From contig NC_092567.1 of assembly GCF_037975245.1 (NCBI RefSeq), positions 3,604,214 through 3,668,213 on the forward strand: 64,000 nt of DNA. The letters run 5' to 3'. The notes beneath the pieces are model-generated. The model was not told the DNA's origin and did not search any database. It saw only the letters and a list, made by a program, of their open reading frames with translations. Each line of letters starts with the position of its first letter. The stretch's first letter is position 1. This DNA is from Apostichopus japonicus. Taxonomy: Eukaryota > Echinodermata > Holothuroidea > Aspidochirotida > Stichopodidae. The position numbers and the translations under genes were made by a program. This document shows positions 49,624 to 61,965 of the stretch, one piece after another.

Positions 49624-49780
49624 CTGATGTCAATTCCAAATCTGTTGTGTCAACCAGCTTTGAAGGTTTATGAGGGTCGCGAACAGACTTCTTTGTCTTA
49701 TTTTGGTCCTTTCTCCTCACGTATCGCAGTCGGTTTTCCGGGTAGCCTGTTGCTTCATGGCGACCTGTGCCAGCACAAAA
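49624..49780 (-). CDS. Inner-transposon gene candidate, middle exon
   Basis: 157 bases between an acceptor (GAAGTCTAG, with an alternative TTTCAG 11 bases upstream) and a GTAAATT donor. The open frame reads FCAGTGRHEATGYPENRLRY, then VRRKDQNKTKKSVRDPHKPS and KLVDTTDLELTSG: a CAGTG start, a basic middle and an acidic end. It looks coding but is unassigned. Its phase does not join directly to the SAM-like exon at 51041, so an exon between them (50.0-51.0 kb) is unseen or lost. Confidence 0.45.
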
Positions 49781-51040
49781 CTAGACTTCCTGAAATTTAG
49801 CAAAGAAAACATATGATAGAAAAATGTTACTTCTCTAAAAATTCATTGTAGTAATACCTCCATGAATGTTCATTTCTGCAATTTTTATTTTTTATCTGCA
49901 GACCTCATGCAAGTAAGAGCCTATTCTTATCACAAGCTTACTGTACAGCACCCACTTTTGCACACAGTATGGTATATGAACACAATTTGAAAAGGCCTGT
50001 ATTTGGCCAATTTTTCCTTACCTTTTTTTGCAGTTTAAAACATATTGCCATAAATGAAGTTTACTGAACGTTTCAATACGGATCTCAGATCCTTATGATC
50101 TATTTCCATGAACAGTATAAGAATTCAGAGAAGTTTCTGCATACCATTTAGTGTGTTATTTTGCCCCTCTTTTTGCCATTACTAGGCAAGACCATAAGCA
50201 ACTTTATGCTAAGGTGCATTGGTATAAGCATTAACATAAAGCGGCATACCTGCTCGGTATAACCGGGTATACCTGAAATATTCGCGGAACCGCTACTTCA
50301 AGCGTTGACTGTACTATTACACAATACCATGAACCTATGGACACTAGCCTACAAATGTATTTGCGATTTAATGACGACTTTACCATTTCTGTTTTTTTCT
50401 TTTGCAGAAACTTATTTAAATATTGATTAAAATAAAAAAGTATGAAAAATCAGTGTTGTTTTCATTTCAACGCAAAAGTACAGTTCAGTACACTCCACTA
50501 CTGGGCCCAGTCCAACCACAACACTACAGTAGCATATAGGTCTAATGCCTTATTTGTAAATGATCACCTAATATACAGTAGAACATACAAGGGAAAGACT
50601 GATTCCCACTGTAGGCAAGTCTTACATTACCTAAATCTAAATTACCAGGAACCCTTATTAGGCCTTGCCTGCCTTACTTATGTCATTCAATTTATTTGGT
50701 TATCGAAAAATTACAATCCACTTTGTGGTGAAGTAGCAACTGAACATTAGAACCCACCATACAGTAATACTGTTTGCCCTGTGGCACCATAGAGGCTTCA
50801 CAATAGTACTGCATACTGTTGTGTGTAGGCATGTACAGTACTGCAGTATACTGTACAGTACAGTCAATCAAAAACCTAGCGTTTATATTTTTCACACCAC
50901 ACGCTACGCACTATAGTGTACACTGTATAACGCTAGGCCAGAGTAAACCCGTGACGGAGTGAGCATAGCTTCTTCAAATCACTAACTTTATTGCGTATGA
51001 TTAACACAACAAACGAAATGGAAAGTGCCTAATAACTCAC

Positions 51041-51104
51041 CTTTGAAATTCTTGACGTACTTCTCCAATCCCCATTGAAGTAATTTTGCTTCTACGAGAT
51101 CCAT
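51041..51104 (-). CDS. SAM-like first exon in the inner transposon
   Basis: Minus-strand ATG at 51102-51104 opens LVEAKLLQWGLEKYVKNFK and meets a consensus donor GTGAGTT after 21 codons plus one base. L..WGL..Y...F is the first helix of sterile alpha motif (SAM) domains. Continuation with the usual E.EID...L..L...DL.ELG part must be in a later exon and was not found. It lies about 0.3 kb inside the right end, so the promoter would be in the TIR-proximal DNA, as is usual for transposon genes. The SAMD3-like family also begins with a SAM domain, so inner and outer elements may carry related ORFs. Confidence 0.55.
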
Positions 51105-51386
51105 AAGAGCATTTCGTGAGTGCAAAATTTCGAAAAGATGGCGTCTGTGTAAGACCGTGTAGCGTACGTTCGAGCGCTGCAGGTCACATGATGTACATCA
51201 GCCAATAGCATCAAGCTTTACGTTTTGATCAGGAACGGTACAATGAAATGATACCATGCCTAATGAAATTGAATCGGGAATGGTTGAATTTTATCCGGGA
51301 ATGGATTAAAATTATCCTGAAAAGGATGAAACTATTTTTATCAGGAATCCGGGTCACAAAAGTGACCCGGAAAAATTAAGAGTGAA

Positions 51387-51498
51387 CCTTGCTCTGGACA
51401 GCAGTTTCTTTTCTTCACTAGACCAACACCTTGACAGAATGGTGGAAATATTGTCAACCAGACAAAAGTTTCAGAACTTGTTTCACTTTGAGACAGGG
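51387..51498 (+). pseudogene. SAMD3-like exon, right fragment after the inner transposon
   Basis: Continues the exon begun at 46977: LALDSSFFSSLDQHLDRMVE, then ILSTRQKFQNLFHFETG, open up to a GTAGGC donor at 51499. It matches the family's L.S.F...LD.....L...F segment. This half has no stop, so the reading frame was apparently intact here when the inner element landed. Later exons of the family were not recognised in 51.5-53.9 kb. Confidence 0.68.
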
Positions 51499-51677
51499 GT
51501 AGGCTATATAACTCATTCTGTAGTGTATGGTATGATCAGATAATACAAGAGCTCATTCATCTATATTCTTGTTTTAGCAATACTTAAAATACAGTAAATA
51601 AGAGTACATACTTTTTATTAGAAATTACCTTGTGACAATTTAACAGTTACATTTTGTACAATATTACATGCAAAACT

Positions 51678-51808
51678 AGCATAAAGGTATGCTGTATTTG
51701 CCCCAAATATACCAGAAATTCAAATATGGTTACCTTTGGTAGCATAAAGGTACTGTATGCTGTATTTGCCCCAAATATACCAGAAATTCAAATATGGTCA
51801 CCTTTGGT
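51678..51808 (+). repeat. Tandem duplication of ~65 bp
   Basis: AGCATAAAGGTATGCTGTAT at 51678 recurs from 51741 with a five-base insertion (TACTG), and both copies carry CCCCAAATATACCAGAAATT and ATATGGT(T/C)ACCTTTGGT. It lies in the non-coding-looking part of the outer transposon. Overlapping frames at 51654-51994 are not supported. Confidence 0.9.
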
Positions 51809-51810
51809 CA

Positions 51811-53911
51811 AAATTCTTACACTGTTTTTATTACCACCTTGGAGGAAATTTACTTTAATTTTGGTTTGTTTCATTTTTGCATTCTACTGTATATGTTAAC
51901 AACACCATTGGTTTATTTGATCCATCGTAAGTACAAATTGTGTCCTGGATATAGATTCAAGAAAAAGGGACTGCTGAATATTTTTGCTAATTGACAGCTT
52001 AAACAATAATATTCTTTAGTTAAAGAAGTTAATATATTGCTGTTTTAGTGTAATTTATTAACAAAAAATAAACCGTCAGGCTACTTAAATAACCCTCTTA
52101 ACAATTTAAAACCATGCCTGTGGCATTACATTCCATTATAAACATTTATAGTTATCATGCATCTGAAGTGTTTAAATAGTTCATGTGGTGTCCAGAGAGA
52201 TATTGCAAAACTCCATTTGACTGGTAATTATCTTGTTTCTTGGTAAATCTTGAAAATGTGTTGGAACAAATTGTAATATGGAACAGGATGCCATGGGAAA
52301 TTGTTTCTCTGCTTTTACATTTCAACTTATGAAGAATTGTTGATTGGGTGAATAGGCACTAATAATAATCATTGTAATAATCAAAGAGCGAAACAAAGTT
52401 AATTTTATGATATGCCGATGTTTTCTTCAGGCAGAGAAATGATATAATAGCCCACACCTCTAGTGAGTTGGAAGGGTCCAAAAATGTCTGAAAAAAATTC
52501 TATCGGGCTTAAACTCTAGTTTACATTTTCATTTTTATTCAGAGCCATTGTTTGTCAAATAATCACTTTGTACTTGCTTAGTTATGGAGAATTTCTAACA
52601 GCTTGCTTGCATCAATGTGATTGGTATCATAGTATATGTTTCAGAAATAATTTGCAAAATTTGAACTTACAAACATGTTCATCCTAAACAAAGCCCAATG
52701 AGGGATGTACTGTGAAATCATTTACAGGAAGTCAGTATTAATATTATATATACTGATAAAGGAAAATGCATCAGATATCTGTGTTGTGATGAAACTATTC
52801 AAATCACAGTAATACAAGTGTTTGAAGGATCCAAAAACTGGCAAAAGACAGGATTGACAATGGAATTCTTTCAAAGTATTTTGTGTTCCAAATGGGTAAA
52901 AATAAAGTGCTTTGCTGTAAAGATCTAAAACAAACATTTTTCATTATGACTTTACTTTGCATGCAGGTTTTCATGAGCAAAGACTGTTGTACTTCCTCTC
53001 AGATTATTAAAAGAGTTTTACAGAGTTGCTTTATCTTCTGATTAAAATGTAAGTTTTTGAGTACAAAGGACCAAACAGGGGCTATTTGCTGAACCCTGGC
53101 TTGATTTCATATACCCCTTTCTAGGATGAAAGGTTGTATGTGATTCCCCAAACATATCCTTAGCTTTCATGGGAACTAGTTTCATGGTAATTTTTAATAC
53201 AAGGGATCAAAATACCCTGAAAAGAAATTTTTCATATCATTGAAAAGATGAAGTTCCTGTTCTATGCTTGGTTTTCACAATTGAACAATGCTCTTATCCA
53301 TCATAACTAGTCTTTGTCATAAAAACAGATGCAAGAACAATTGGTCGCATCACTATAGCTTTGCTAATGACAACTTTAAGTGCATTCCTTTAGTTAATGA
53401 AACATTGGTGTTTTGAGCATCGTTGCCTATTTACATGATGATGTAATTATGATTCACCTATAAAACTATTTGCCACAAAATTAAAAGTCTTTAGCTAAAA
53501 CAATCATATTGTAAATGGCTGAGAGGAATGGTTACTTCTTTCTTCTTGGCTTTTAACAACATTGGTTATTTCCAGCAGCCATAACATATTAATTTTACTT
53601 CTGTATTTCATACCAAAGAACACATGCACTTGAAATTGGTATTTACTATCTCAAATGAATCATGGAAATGAATGATTGCAGCAGGCATGTACCCATGCTC
53701 CATGTTCTTCTGTATCTCATTATTGATACATTTTGGCGTTGTTTCCACCGATAAAAGTATTAGGCACTTTTTATGCGTTTGATTATTTCTTCTATTTCCT
53801 TGTTAAAGTACATTGTTACTGACTTCAGAGGTTGAAAATAAAGTTGTGTTGTTAACTTAGCAATATATAGTTTTCTTTACTAAAATTGTCTGTTGTCATA
53901 ACTCAATTAAA
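51811..53911. other. Outer-transposon interior, no gene recognised
   Basis: About 2.1 kb of AT-rich DNA inside the 9.6-kb element. The remaining exons of its SAMD3-like ORF would be expected here, but none could be read. They are either lost or too decayed. Confidence 0.5.
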
Positions 53912-53913
53912 TT

Positions 53914-54268
53914 GAGGTAACCCGCTGCCTAGAATATGCCAAGTAGCGTCAACTTAAATATTCAAAGTTAACTCTGGAGATAATGGAAAGTGGGAAAAAC
54001 TTGAATTGGTCTTGTCAGTTTAACGAGGAAAGGCTATGCTGTATCAGCTCTAATGTTTTAGTTACCACAACTTGCCCAGCTTTTTCTCAAAAACAGATAA
54101 AGATTAAATTTGTTGGACTTTGCTGATATCTGTTGCCACAACTGATGAACATGAAGTGTAACAAAGTAAAACCAGTGAGTTGGTTGTAACCACTACTGTC
54201 AAGTCTTACTTATGGAGTTTCTGGGTTAGTAGAGTGAACTTAAAAAAGTTAAGGCAGCGGGTTACCTC
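53914..54268. repeat. Subterminal inverted repeat or nested MITE (355 bp)
   Basis: GAGGTAACCCGCTGCCT (53914-53930) has a perfect reverse complement at 54252-54268, only 24 bp from the right TIR. A nested MITE or a subterminal structure of the outer element would both fit. No target duplication is obvious and the left end lacks the motif. Confidence 0.65.
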
Positions 54269-56346
54269 GACTTTTTCAAGTTGTCTTGACGTGTTGGGTT
54301 TTACAGTGTACCATAAATTGCGCTGTTAACGAGAAAGCTATATATCTTGCACTGCAGACCACAAAATCACACCATGAAGTATAACATAAGCCATTGACTC
54401 AGTCATAGAAATGAAACGATACAGAATCATACATTAAAATTGTGAGACACAACATATTCTGCCTTTGAAATACAGATTAAAACAAGTCTTTAGAACAGCT
54501 AAACAGTTTTAAAAAGATTCTAGTTTGGTTTGAATGAAATCAAATTATATTTGAACTTACGTCACTAGGCCAGAAACATACCTAGTTTATACATATTATC
54601 TACCGGTTTCGCTAAATTTCTGTAGGTCATCTGAGGTCAGGGGGGAACAACATTTGTTTCTAGAAAAGTTTGGGATCAACTTGAAGAGAAAGTTTCAATT
54701 TAAGGCACACAGAACGATAGCGACACTTTTATCAGGAGAAGAAGAATTTCTTGATCACAACTGACTGCAACTTTACCAGCCTCACCTGTTTTGAAAGTAA
54801 CTGTATAGACATAAAATTCTATGTGATCTTAATGCAGGCCAGAACAAGTTACTACATATACTACATGTTACACAGAGATAACACTGTTGACAACATTTCT
54901 CTGATCAGTTTTTTATTGCTTCCATTGGCATTAAAACATCAATACATATCAATAATTTCATATTTTGATTCCATGATACTAACTTTTGATAGAGTAACAG
55001 ATAAACGGGATTAATATGTTGTGATTGTATCACTATGAGAGACCAGGATCGCCTCACAGGGAACAAGTGTGTTTTTTTGCAGAGAACTTTTATTTGTAAA
55101 AGCATACAGAAATACGGAAGATACCAAGATCAATTACAAAATAAAGTAATAATAATTTCCTTGGAAATATCTAATATCATAAACACTGCAACGCGGTGAT
55201 TTCATCCATATTTTTCTGTCAATCTGAGTTTTTCTTTATATGTAAATATATTCAGTTTTTCGGGACGTTGCCTGGGTAATATTGGTAAACTTGAGGCTTC
55301 ATAATATCCAATTGGCTTAAAGCTATTTAAATACGACAAGAACTAAATTATAATGGAGAGATCATGAATATTCAATAATTGTCAACCAGCATCATTAATA
55401 AGAAGAAGCAAAATAACGATACAAGAAGAATGAAAGATATGTATGCAGAGCAGATCATTGCATTTATGGTTTATGTTAAGTATACAGACCATTATCTTCG
55501 TTACTTTTATGTTAAAATCTTACTATAATACGTCAAAGTCACTTGTTCCTATTGTCTTCAAAGTAACACCATTAGAGATCATAATAATGGAACACAGAAC
55601 TGGATTTAAAAACAAAACATGTCATTGTTATTAATTAATGTCTAAAACAACGTTTTAGTATGATTTTGAGTAATACAATCAATAGTTTAACGGTAGACAG
55701 CGAGTCTTTGTTATTATGATAACATTTAACAATATTCTTCTAATATTCACTCTATTACGCGTGAGTAATATCAAAGATTAATTCATAATATAGAAATAGG
55801 AGGAACGAAAGAAAGCAACTAAATCTTGAAAAAAAGTAAAATTAATAAACGGATGAAGTAGAATGCAATATAACAAGTAATGAAAAAACATAACAATAAT
55901 TAGAGCAAGTATTAGTTAGTCTTAGATTGTTATAAATCGAAGAAAAATATCGTAACTTAAAGAAATAAAGAAGATCTGAAATAAAATGAACCCAGTAGAA
56001 TCATTTATAAGACGCATTAAAATGACAATGAAGTAATAAAATGAAGAGTATATACAATACAGAGACGATCTTTTCATTTAAGAATTACTTGATATATAAA
56101 TAAATTATCAGCTTTACTACGCCAAAATTATGTAATGATAAAACAATAACTGTTTTACGTTCTGCTTATAAACATTATAAAAAGAGACTGTTAATGAAGC
56201 AATTATTAAAGACAACATTAAAAAAAAAAATTAAAACTTATTCAAATATACGAGTCTTGTATCTTAACAATAATTCAAGAATCGGTACCTCCAAAATCAA
56301 ATATGTTTTTTTTTTTCATGCCTAAGTGACCTAAAGTGACTTGCTC

Positions 56347-57320
56347 GTCGATAGCTTACCTATCATATAATAGTAAATATGATTGATAGCCTACCTATCA
56401 CGTAATATTAAAATGATCGATAGCTTACATATCACTAATATTAAAATGATCGATAGCTTTCCTATCACATAATATAATAATGATTGATATTTAATATGAT
56501 CGATAATTTACGTATCACAACATTTTAAAATGATTAGTTACTTACATATCACATAATAATAAATATGTTCATTTGATTACCTATCACATCATATTAAAAT
56601 GATCGATAGCTAACCTATCACATAATTTTAAAATGATCGATAGCCTACATATCACATAATATTAAATATGATCAATTGCTTACCTATCAGATAGCATTAC
56701 AATGATCGATAGCTTACCTATCAGATGATATTAAATATGATCGATAGCTTACCTATCACATAATATTAAAATGATCGATAGCTTACATATCACATAATAT
56801 TAATAGCTTACCTATCACATGATAGTACAATGATCGATAGCTTACCTATCACATGATAGTACAATGATCGATAGCTTACCTATCACATAATTATAAAATG
56901 ATCGATAGCTTACCTATCACATAATATTAAAATGATCAAGAGCTTACCTATTACATAATATTAAAATGATCGATAGCTTACATATCACATAATATTAATA
57001 GCTTACCTATCACATGATAGTACAATGATCGATAGCTTACCTACATACTATTAAAATGATCGATAGCTTACATATCACATTATATTAAAATGATCGATAG
57101 CTTACCTATCATGTAATATTAAATATGATCCATTGCTTACCTGTCACATAATTTTAAAATGATCGAGAGCTTATCTATATGATAGTGATCGATAGCTTAG
57201 CTATCACATAATAGTAAATATGATCGATAGTTTACCTATCACATCATAGTAAATATGATCAATAGCTAACCTATCACATAATATTACAATGATCGATAGC
57301 TTACCTAACAAATACTAATA
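56347..57320 (+). repeat. ~34-bp hairpin minisatellite, copy B
   Basis: The counterpart of 14252-15535, with the same GATCGATAGCTTACCTATCA unit but about 27 units. It has a single version of the diverged block (56480-56590) that is present twice in copy A. The arrays have expanded or contracted independently since the duplication. Confidence 0.95.
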
Positions 57321-57451
57321 AAAGGATTGTTGGGTTTGATTCTCCTTTAGTCTCACAAACAAATAGACACAAGATTCATTAAAATGAAAAAAAAAGAAGA
57401 AATAATAAAAATTAAATATAAACCACAAAGAGCATACCATTGTATTAATGT

Positions 57452-57664
57452 TTACATAATGTACGGAACATTATCAGCATTGTGATCATATTCAATATTG
57501 TTTAATTTTGTAAGCTCACATGATCGTATGGTCTTAACAGACAAGGCATTATTTAGGACTTTAATAACAACGGAAGGTAAATAAAGACGATAAAATACTA
57601 ACAAGAGTCCAACGGTCACTATGGTTACTTGAATAGTGGAATAATAAAGTGTAGTAACCAACAC
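57452..57664 (-). CDS. Possible exon with a hydrophobic segment, copy B
   Basis: Counterpart of 15667-15876. It reads IVTVGLLLVFYRLYL in the hydrophobic part, and the frame has the same length and no stop. Conservation of an open frame in both copies is weak evidence for coding, since the whole neighbourhood is similar. Confidence 0.2.
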   Translation of the reverse strand: MLVTTLYYSTIQVTIVTVGLLLVFYRLYLPSVVIKVLNNALSVKTIRSCELTKLNNIEYDHNADNVPYIM

Positions 57665-59038
57665 CCAAATATCATAATATTTATGCCAACATGTACCCGC
57701 TGTTAACCAAAATTGTATTCCAAGTTTGGATTTGATCTGATTTAAGGTTGTGGAATTATTTACAAGTTTAAATTATTGGCACCTCCCAAAAAATTGGGCC
57801 CAACAAAATTTTGCGCTCAAATGGTTCCACAAATATTGGGCTTCATAAATTCAGGCCCAATAATGTGTCCCAAAATGCATGTAGGTTTGTAATGAAAGTT
57901 GGGCCCTGTCAGCGTAAAAATGTGCCGGGATTTCTTTGGGACTGAGATTGCCTACATGTACCAGCTATTAACCAACAACTGTATACAAAGTCTGGCTACA
58001 ATCTGAATTCTTGTTGCGGAGTTATTTTAATGTAAAACTCCTTAGGTTTGATCCAATAATCTCATTAATATTCATAAGGTCAACGCCAAAACAATAGGGC
58101 ACTCCTTCTTACTAAGAAACATCTACATAAAGCAAGTATGAAAAGTATCCATTACTCCGTTGGAAATGTACATCCATGATTTCTTTTTCAAAATGAGGAT
58201 TCAATAAAATATGAATATACTACAGTCATTTGGGTATTAATATCTTCAAATCCCCGAAAGCAAAGTTGTAACCCTATACAATCCAATGTCATATCAAGAA
58301 AATTAAACATAGGAATAAACAGAACATTCGCTATCAGTGTGCTGTAACCATGACGTCAAACCTGTTTGCTTCAAGTTCGCTTATATTACAAATTGTGACA
58401 ATTTCAGCTATCGATATCTCGAAAACGCAAGGTAGGAATTGGATGCTTATTATATGATTAGTCAAATACATTTTCCCTGAGCTAACTTTTTAAGATTTGT
58501 CACGTAATCCTATTGTTTTCATGTTAAGAACGATAAAACATTGGAACAGAAAGAAATGAAGAAATGCTGGCTTAGAACAAACATATCACAGATATTAATT
58601 AATATCACCTCTAAGTTCTCGTAGATCGATTTTAATAACACAATGGTATTGTAGATAACCAATGAATGTCACTTAGTCTTTACATTGACACAATTAATGT
58701 GACTATACTCGTGTGAGATTTAAGACATTACGTAACCGATACGTCACAGTTTAAATCAAAATTAGTAAAAGTAGGAACGAAGAAAACCACAGAAAAGTTA
58801 AAACACAAACTCCTAGTTAATGAGTGTGTGTGGATACAGTATGTACAGATTGTATCCAAAGCATTCCAAACATGTCTGCTTCAAATAATTTTAGAAGTAT
58901 TAACATAATTAGGGGTTTATTAATGTTCTAAGTAGTAAAGTGCTTGTCGGGGAATGGGGTGGGGGTGGGTATCGAAGATAGGGGTCTGGAGTTGGGATGA
59001 ATCATATCATTACACACAATTGGACCAATGAAGGGTGT

Positions 59039-59447
59039 AAAGGCCCGGTCACACTATACCGATTTTTTATCGGAATACTATCCGATTTTCCCGGAGGATT
59101 CGAAACAGCCTGTTTTCCGTTCGGGTCTTCTAGCCACAGTGATAAAGGACCTGATTTGCTATCTGTTGAGCCATTCCGATGTGGAATAGCCCTCTCCTAA
59201 CTTTTGATATTGACTCCGTTTCCCTTTATCGGATAGCTATCCGATTTCTCTTCCGATTTTTATCCTTTTTCGATGTGACGTCACTTCAGAATGTAGTCAG
59301 TTCGAGAACCCCTCAGATTTGAAGTAGGCATTCGAATATTCCACTGCATTCATTACATTCACTACCACAAACCTCACTCTTCGGCCTAAAATCGGAAAAA
59401 TCGGACCGTATTCCGATAAAATATCGCTGTAGTGTGACCGGGCCTTT
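59039..59447. mobile_element. 409-bp MITE with AAAGGCCCGGTCACACTA ends
   Basis: AAAGGCCCGGTCACACTA (59039-59056) and its perfect reverse complement (59430-59447) bound a segment absent from copy A, which reads GGGTGTTATACCC at 17231-17243. Flanks suggest a TA or three-base TNA duplication. Inside are repeated ATCGGA/TCCGAT motifs and the 18-bp palindrome ATCGGATAGCTATCCGAT (59228-59245). Superfamily uncertain (Harbinger/ISL2EU-like is possible). Frames at 58997-59515 cross it and are artefacts. Confidence 0.92.
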
Positions 59448-61965
59448 ATACCCTGCACCGAGGAGTGCAAGGAGGCTGAGAACAGGTCACCAGCAATACT
59501 TGACCAGGGACACACACGAGTAAGTGAAACCTCTTTCTTCAGTTACGCAAGTAACAAAGACTTTGTTACATAATGGGGGCAAAGAAAATTGAAAGATAAT
59601 GCACATTACAGTGTAATGTTCAATTATACAATAAGCGTGCTGGTGGTGATGCAAATGACTAATATATACAATTACTTGGTCACCAATGTAGAGGGTACGT
59701 CATTTATCCCCTCCTACACTACCCCCCCCCCCCCACCCCGCCCATCCACATACACACAAAGAATAAGATAGGGATGTATAGTCTCATATACTGATGACGT
59801 AGTGGTTGATGGATGACGTCGTTAGAACCTTGATTGGTTCTTAGTAATTTGATGTTGGCTTGAAGAGCAAACACATTTAGAGTCAGAAGAGAAAGTAAAT
59901 GTGAACAGTAATGTAGGTAATAAAACGTAAGGAATGACCTGTTGTACACTTTACAATACTAAGTAGCCTGTATGGTCATGCAATGTATCGAATCTTTGAT
60001 TGGATTTCTTTGTAGTATTTGGAGTTATCAACAGTTTACAAAGTTAACCTAATATCTTGATAGGATGGAGTAGGAATCTACTAAACACCCCACCCCCTTC
60101 TCCGAATATAAAAAAAACCTAGCAATAAATTTAAATTATGTACGCTGCCTGTGGTTAACCCCGTCTGAAAGGTGGGTAATATCGTGGACGAGATTATCAT
60201 AGTTACTCATTCTTTCTAACATGTACTTCGCTTTTATCATTTTGTTTTAAATTTAATTGAGCTAATTTCAAAGACATAAGTAGTCAATTTGTTAATTGTT
60301 TCTTCAACTTGATAATCAATGAAGTCATCATACTTTTTAAGTACCGTAGTTGGCGAAAATGAGGGCGCTGTCTCTCAATATAAGATAGATCGTGATCAGT
60401 GAAGCATATACATCAGATTCAGAAATGGTCAAAGGATAACATGCATCTCTCCATCGCCTACCCCTCTAGTCCCCCGAACGACAGCAACGTGACTTCCAAA
60501 ACATAAAAGGTTACATGTGTACCCTTTAGCGCACAAAACTAAGTTGTTGAATATGAAGCATATTATAGGATGACTTTAAGCGCAACATTAATGTTGTTTT
60601 GTCGTAGACCACTGGAATTCAGTCTAGGTTGCTTTTGCTATAACATTTTGTTTAATTTTGAGACAAGTTACTTTGAACAGCTGAGTTAAAGGTAACTGGA
60701 CTATATACAATAATACGGAGACAGTTATGTCGGTTCATCAAATACAACACAAAACACAATGGGATGAGAGACTTTTATGTCCTCGAATAACATGTTAACA
60801 TTGGAGTACAAATTCTACACGAACAAATGTTGTTGAAATCATCTAACTATGCTTTGGTGTAAGAACGAAATTACAAAACTTGATTTTTTGGAGTTATTCA
60901 AATGTATAAATCACATAATTGACATGAATATTTAGGCCTGTACTAAGGGGTTGACGTCATCATCAATTAAGCATTAAAGGAGTTTTCCAGACATTTATTT
61001 TACCAAACCAGAAAAGGTGAAGAAACATTAATAACACTCCTTTTTTATTGTACTATAACATTTAAAGACTGAAATTCCGAATAAGTAATCCTTTAAACAA
61101 AATGTAAATTGAACAGTAATCTTTCAAATTTTACGTATTTCTTGGATATGTATTTTTTAATATTATTTAACAACTTAATCTCTCTACAAGCTCCATTCAC
61201 AATGAATGTACAATTTACAGTGTTTACGAAGTCACCATGCCATTGTCTTGAGAATAAAGGCATTTAATGACGTCACAATCATACTAGACTAGTTACATGT
61301 GTATTATACTGAAGCTCTATATGGCGCTGTTTGTAGTATTTGGGAGATGTTAACAGTTAATAACATAAATCTCTATTAGATCCTTCCTCACTGAAATTAC
61401 CGCCATCGTTTTGAGGATTGAGTGAATGACGTCACAGTCCTGCTGACGATTGGCAACGCCGGATGAACATACCTCTGCATGGAGCTGTGAGATATGGATA
61501 ACATGATATATATTAGGTAACATTGATATCATAATAAATTGGTCGAACAACTTACTTGTTAGTATAATAATGAGGAAGTGATACCTAAGCAACCCCCGGA
61601 AAAAGCGCCAGGAATACCATGAGCCAACAAGTAATTTAACCCACCAGCTACACAAAACACCGCGACACGGGAAACAAGCGAACGCTGTTTCTGCTAATGG
61701 AAGGAACTTATCACTCATTTCCATACATTTCATCAGAGATCAGCTTTGTTAATGAAACATATAATAAAACCAATTATAGTTGAAGCAAATGATATTAGTG
61801 ACCATATGAAATAGATAATCACAGACATAGGAATACAAATCATGGTTAATGGTGGGGATTAATTTTAATATATTAAGATTTTAGAAATAAAAGTAGCAGA
61901 CAATCACTGTTAACAAATACAATGTTAAATACTAAGGTAGAGAGTATTCGGCTGTATTGACTTAC

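Larger units (their letters stand above)
47006..51384 (-). mobile_element. 4.4-kb inner transposon with CACTCTTAA ends
   Basis: CACTCTTAA (47006-47014) and TTAAGAGTG (51376-51384) are perfect 9-bp TIRs. AA flanks both ends (47004-47005 and 51385-51386). Removing the element and one AA fuses ...FSRLSN to LALDSSFFSSLD in frame within a SAMD3-like exon, so the boundaries are fixed to the base. Subterminal palindromes (CCGGATCAAATTTGATCCGG at the left, CCGGGTCACAAAAGTGACCC at the right) are like the transposase-binding repeats of CACTA/EnSpm elements. It carries a multi-exon minus-strand gene candidate and a polyhistidine-type microsatellite. Confidence 0.88.
44684..54308 (+). mobile_element. 9.6-kb DNA transposon with CACTG ends (CMC/EnSpm-like)
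   Basis: CACTGTAAAACCCAAC (44684-44699) and its perfect reverse complement (54293-54308) form 16-bp TIRs. TA flanks both sides (44682-44683 and 54309-54310). Copy A has the uninterrupted GGTATATCATAAA at 11591-11603. CACTG ends with a TA duplication best fit the CMC group (Mirage/Chapaev/EnSpm), but the assignment is inference. It carries an ORF at 45371-45658, a decayed SAMD3-like ORF in several exons (45952-46405, 46977-47005, 51387-51498) and a second transposon of 4379 bp within an exon. No complete transposase is visible. Confidence 0.88.

Noticed and set aside
47006-51384. TTAA target duplication (piggyBac or Kolobok) for the inner element
   Set aside because: TTAA occurs near both ends, but joining at TTAA puts the SAMD3-like exon out of frame, while joining at the outer AA restores it exactly.
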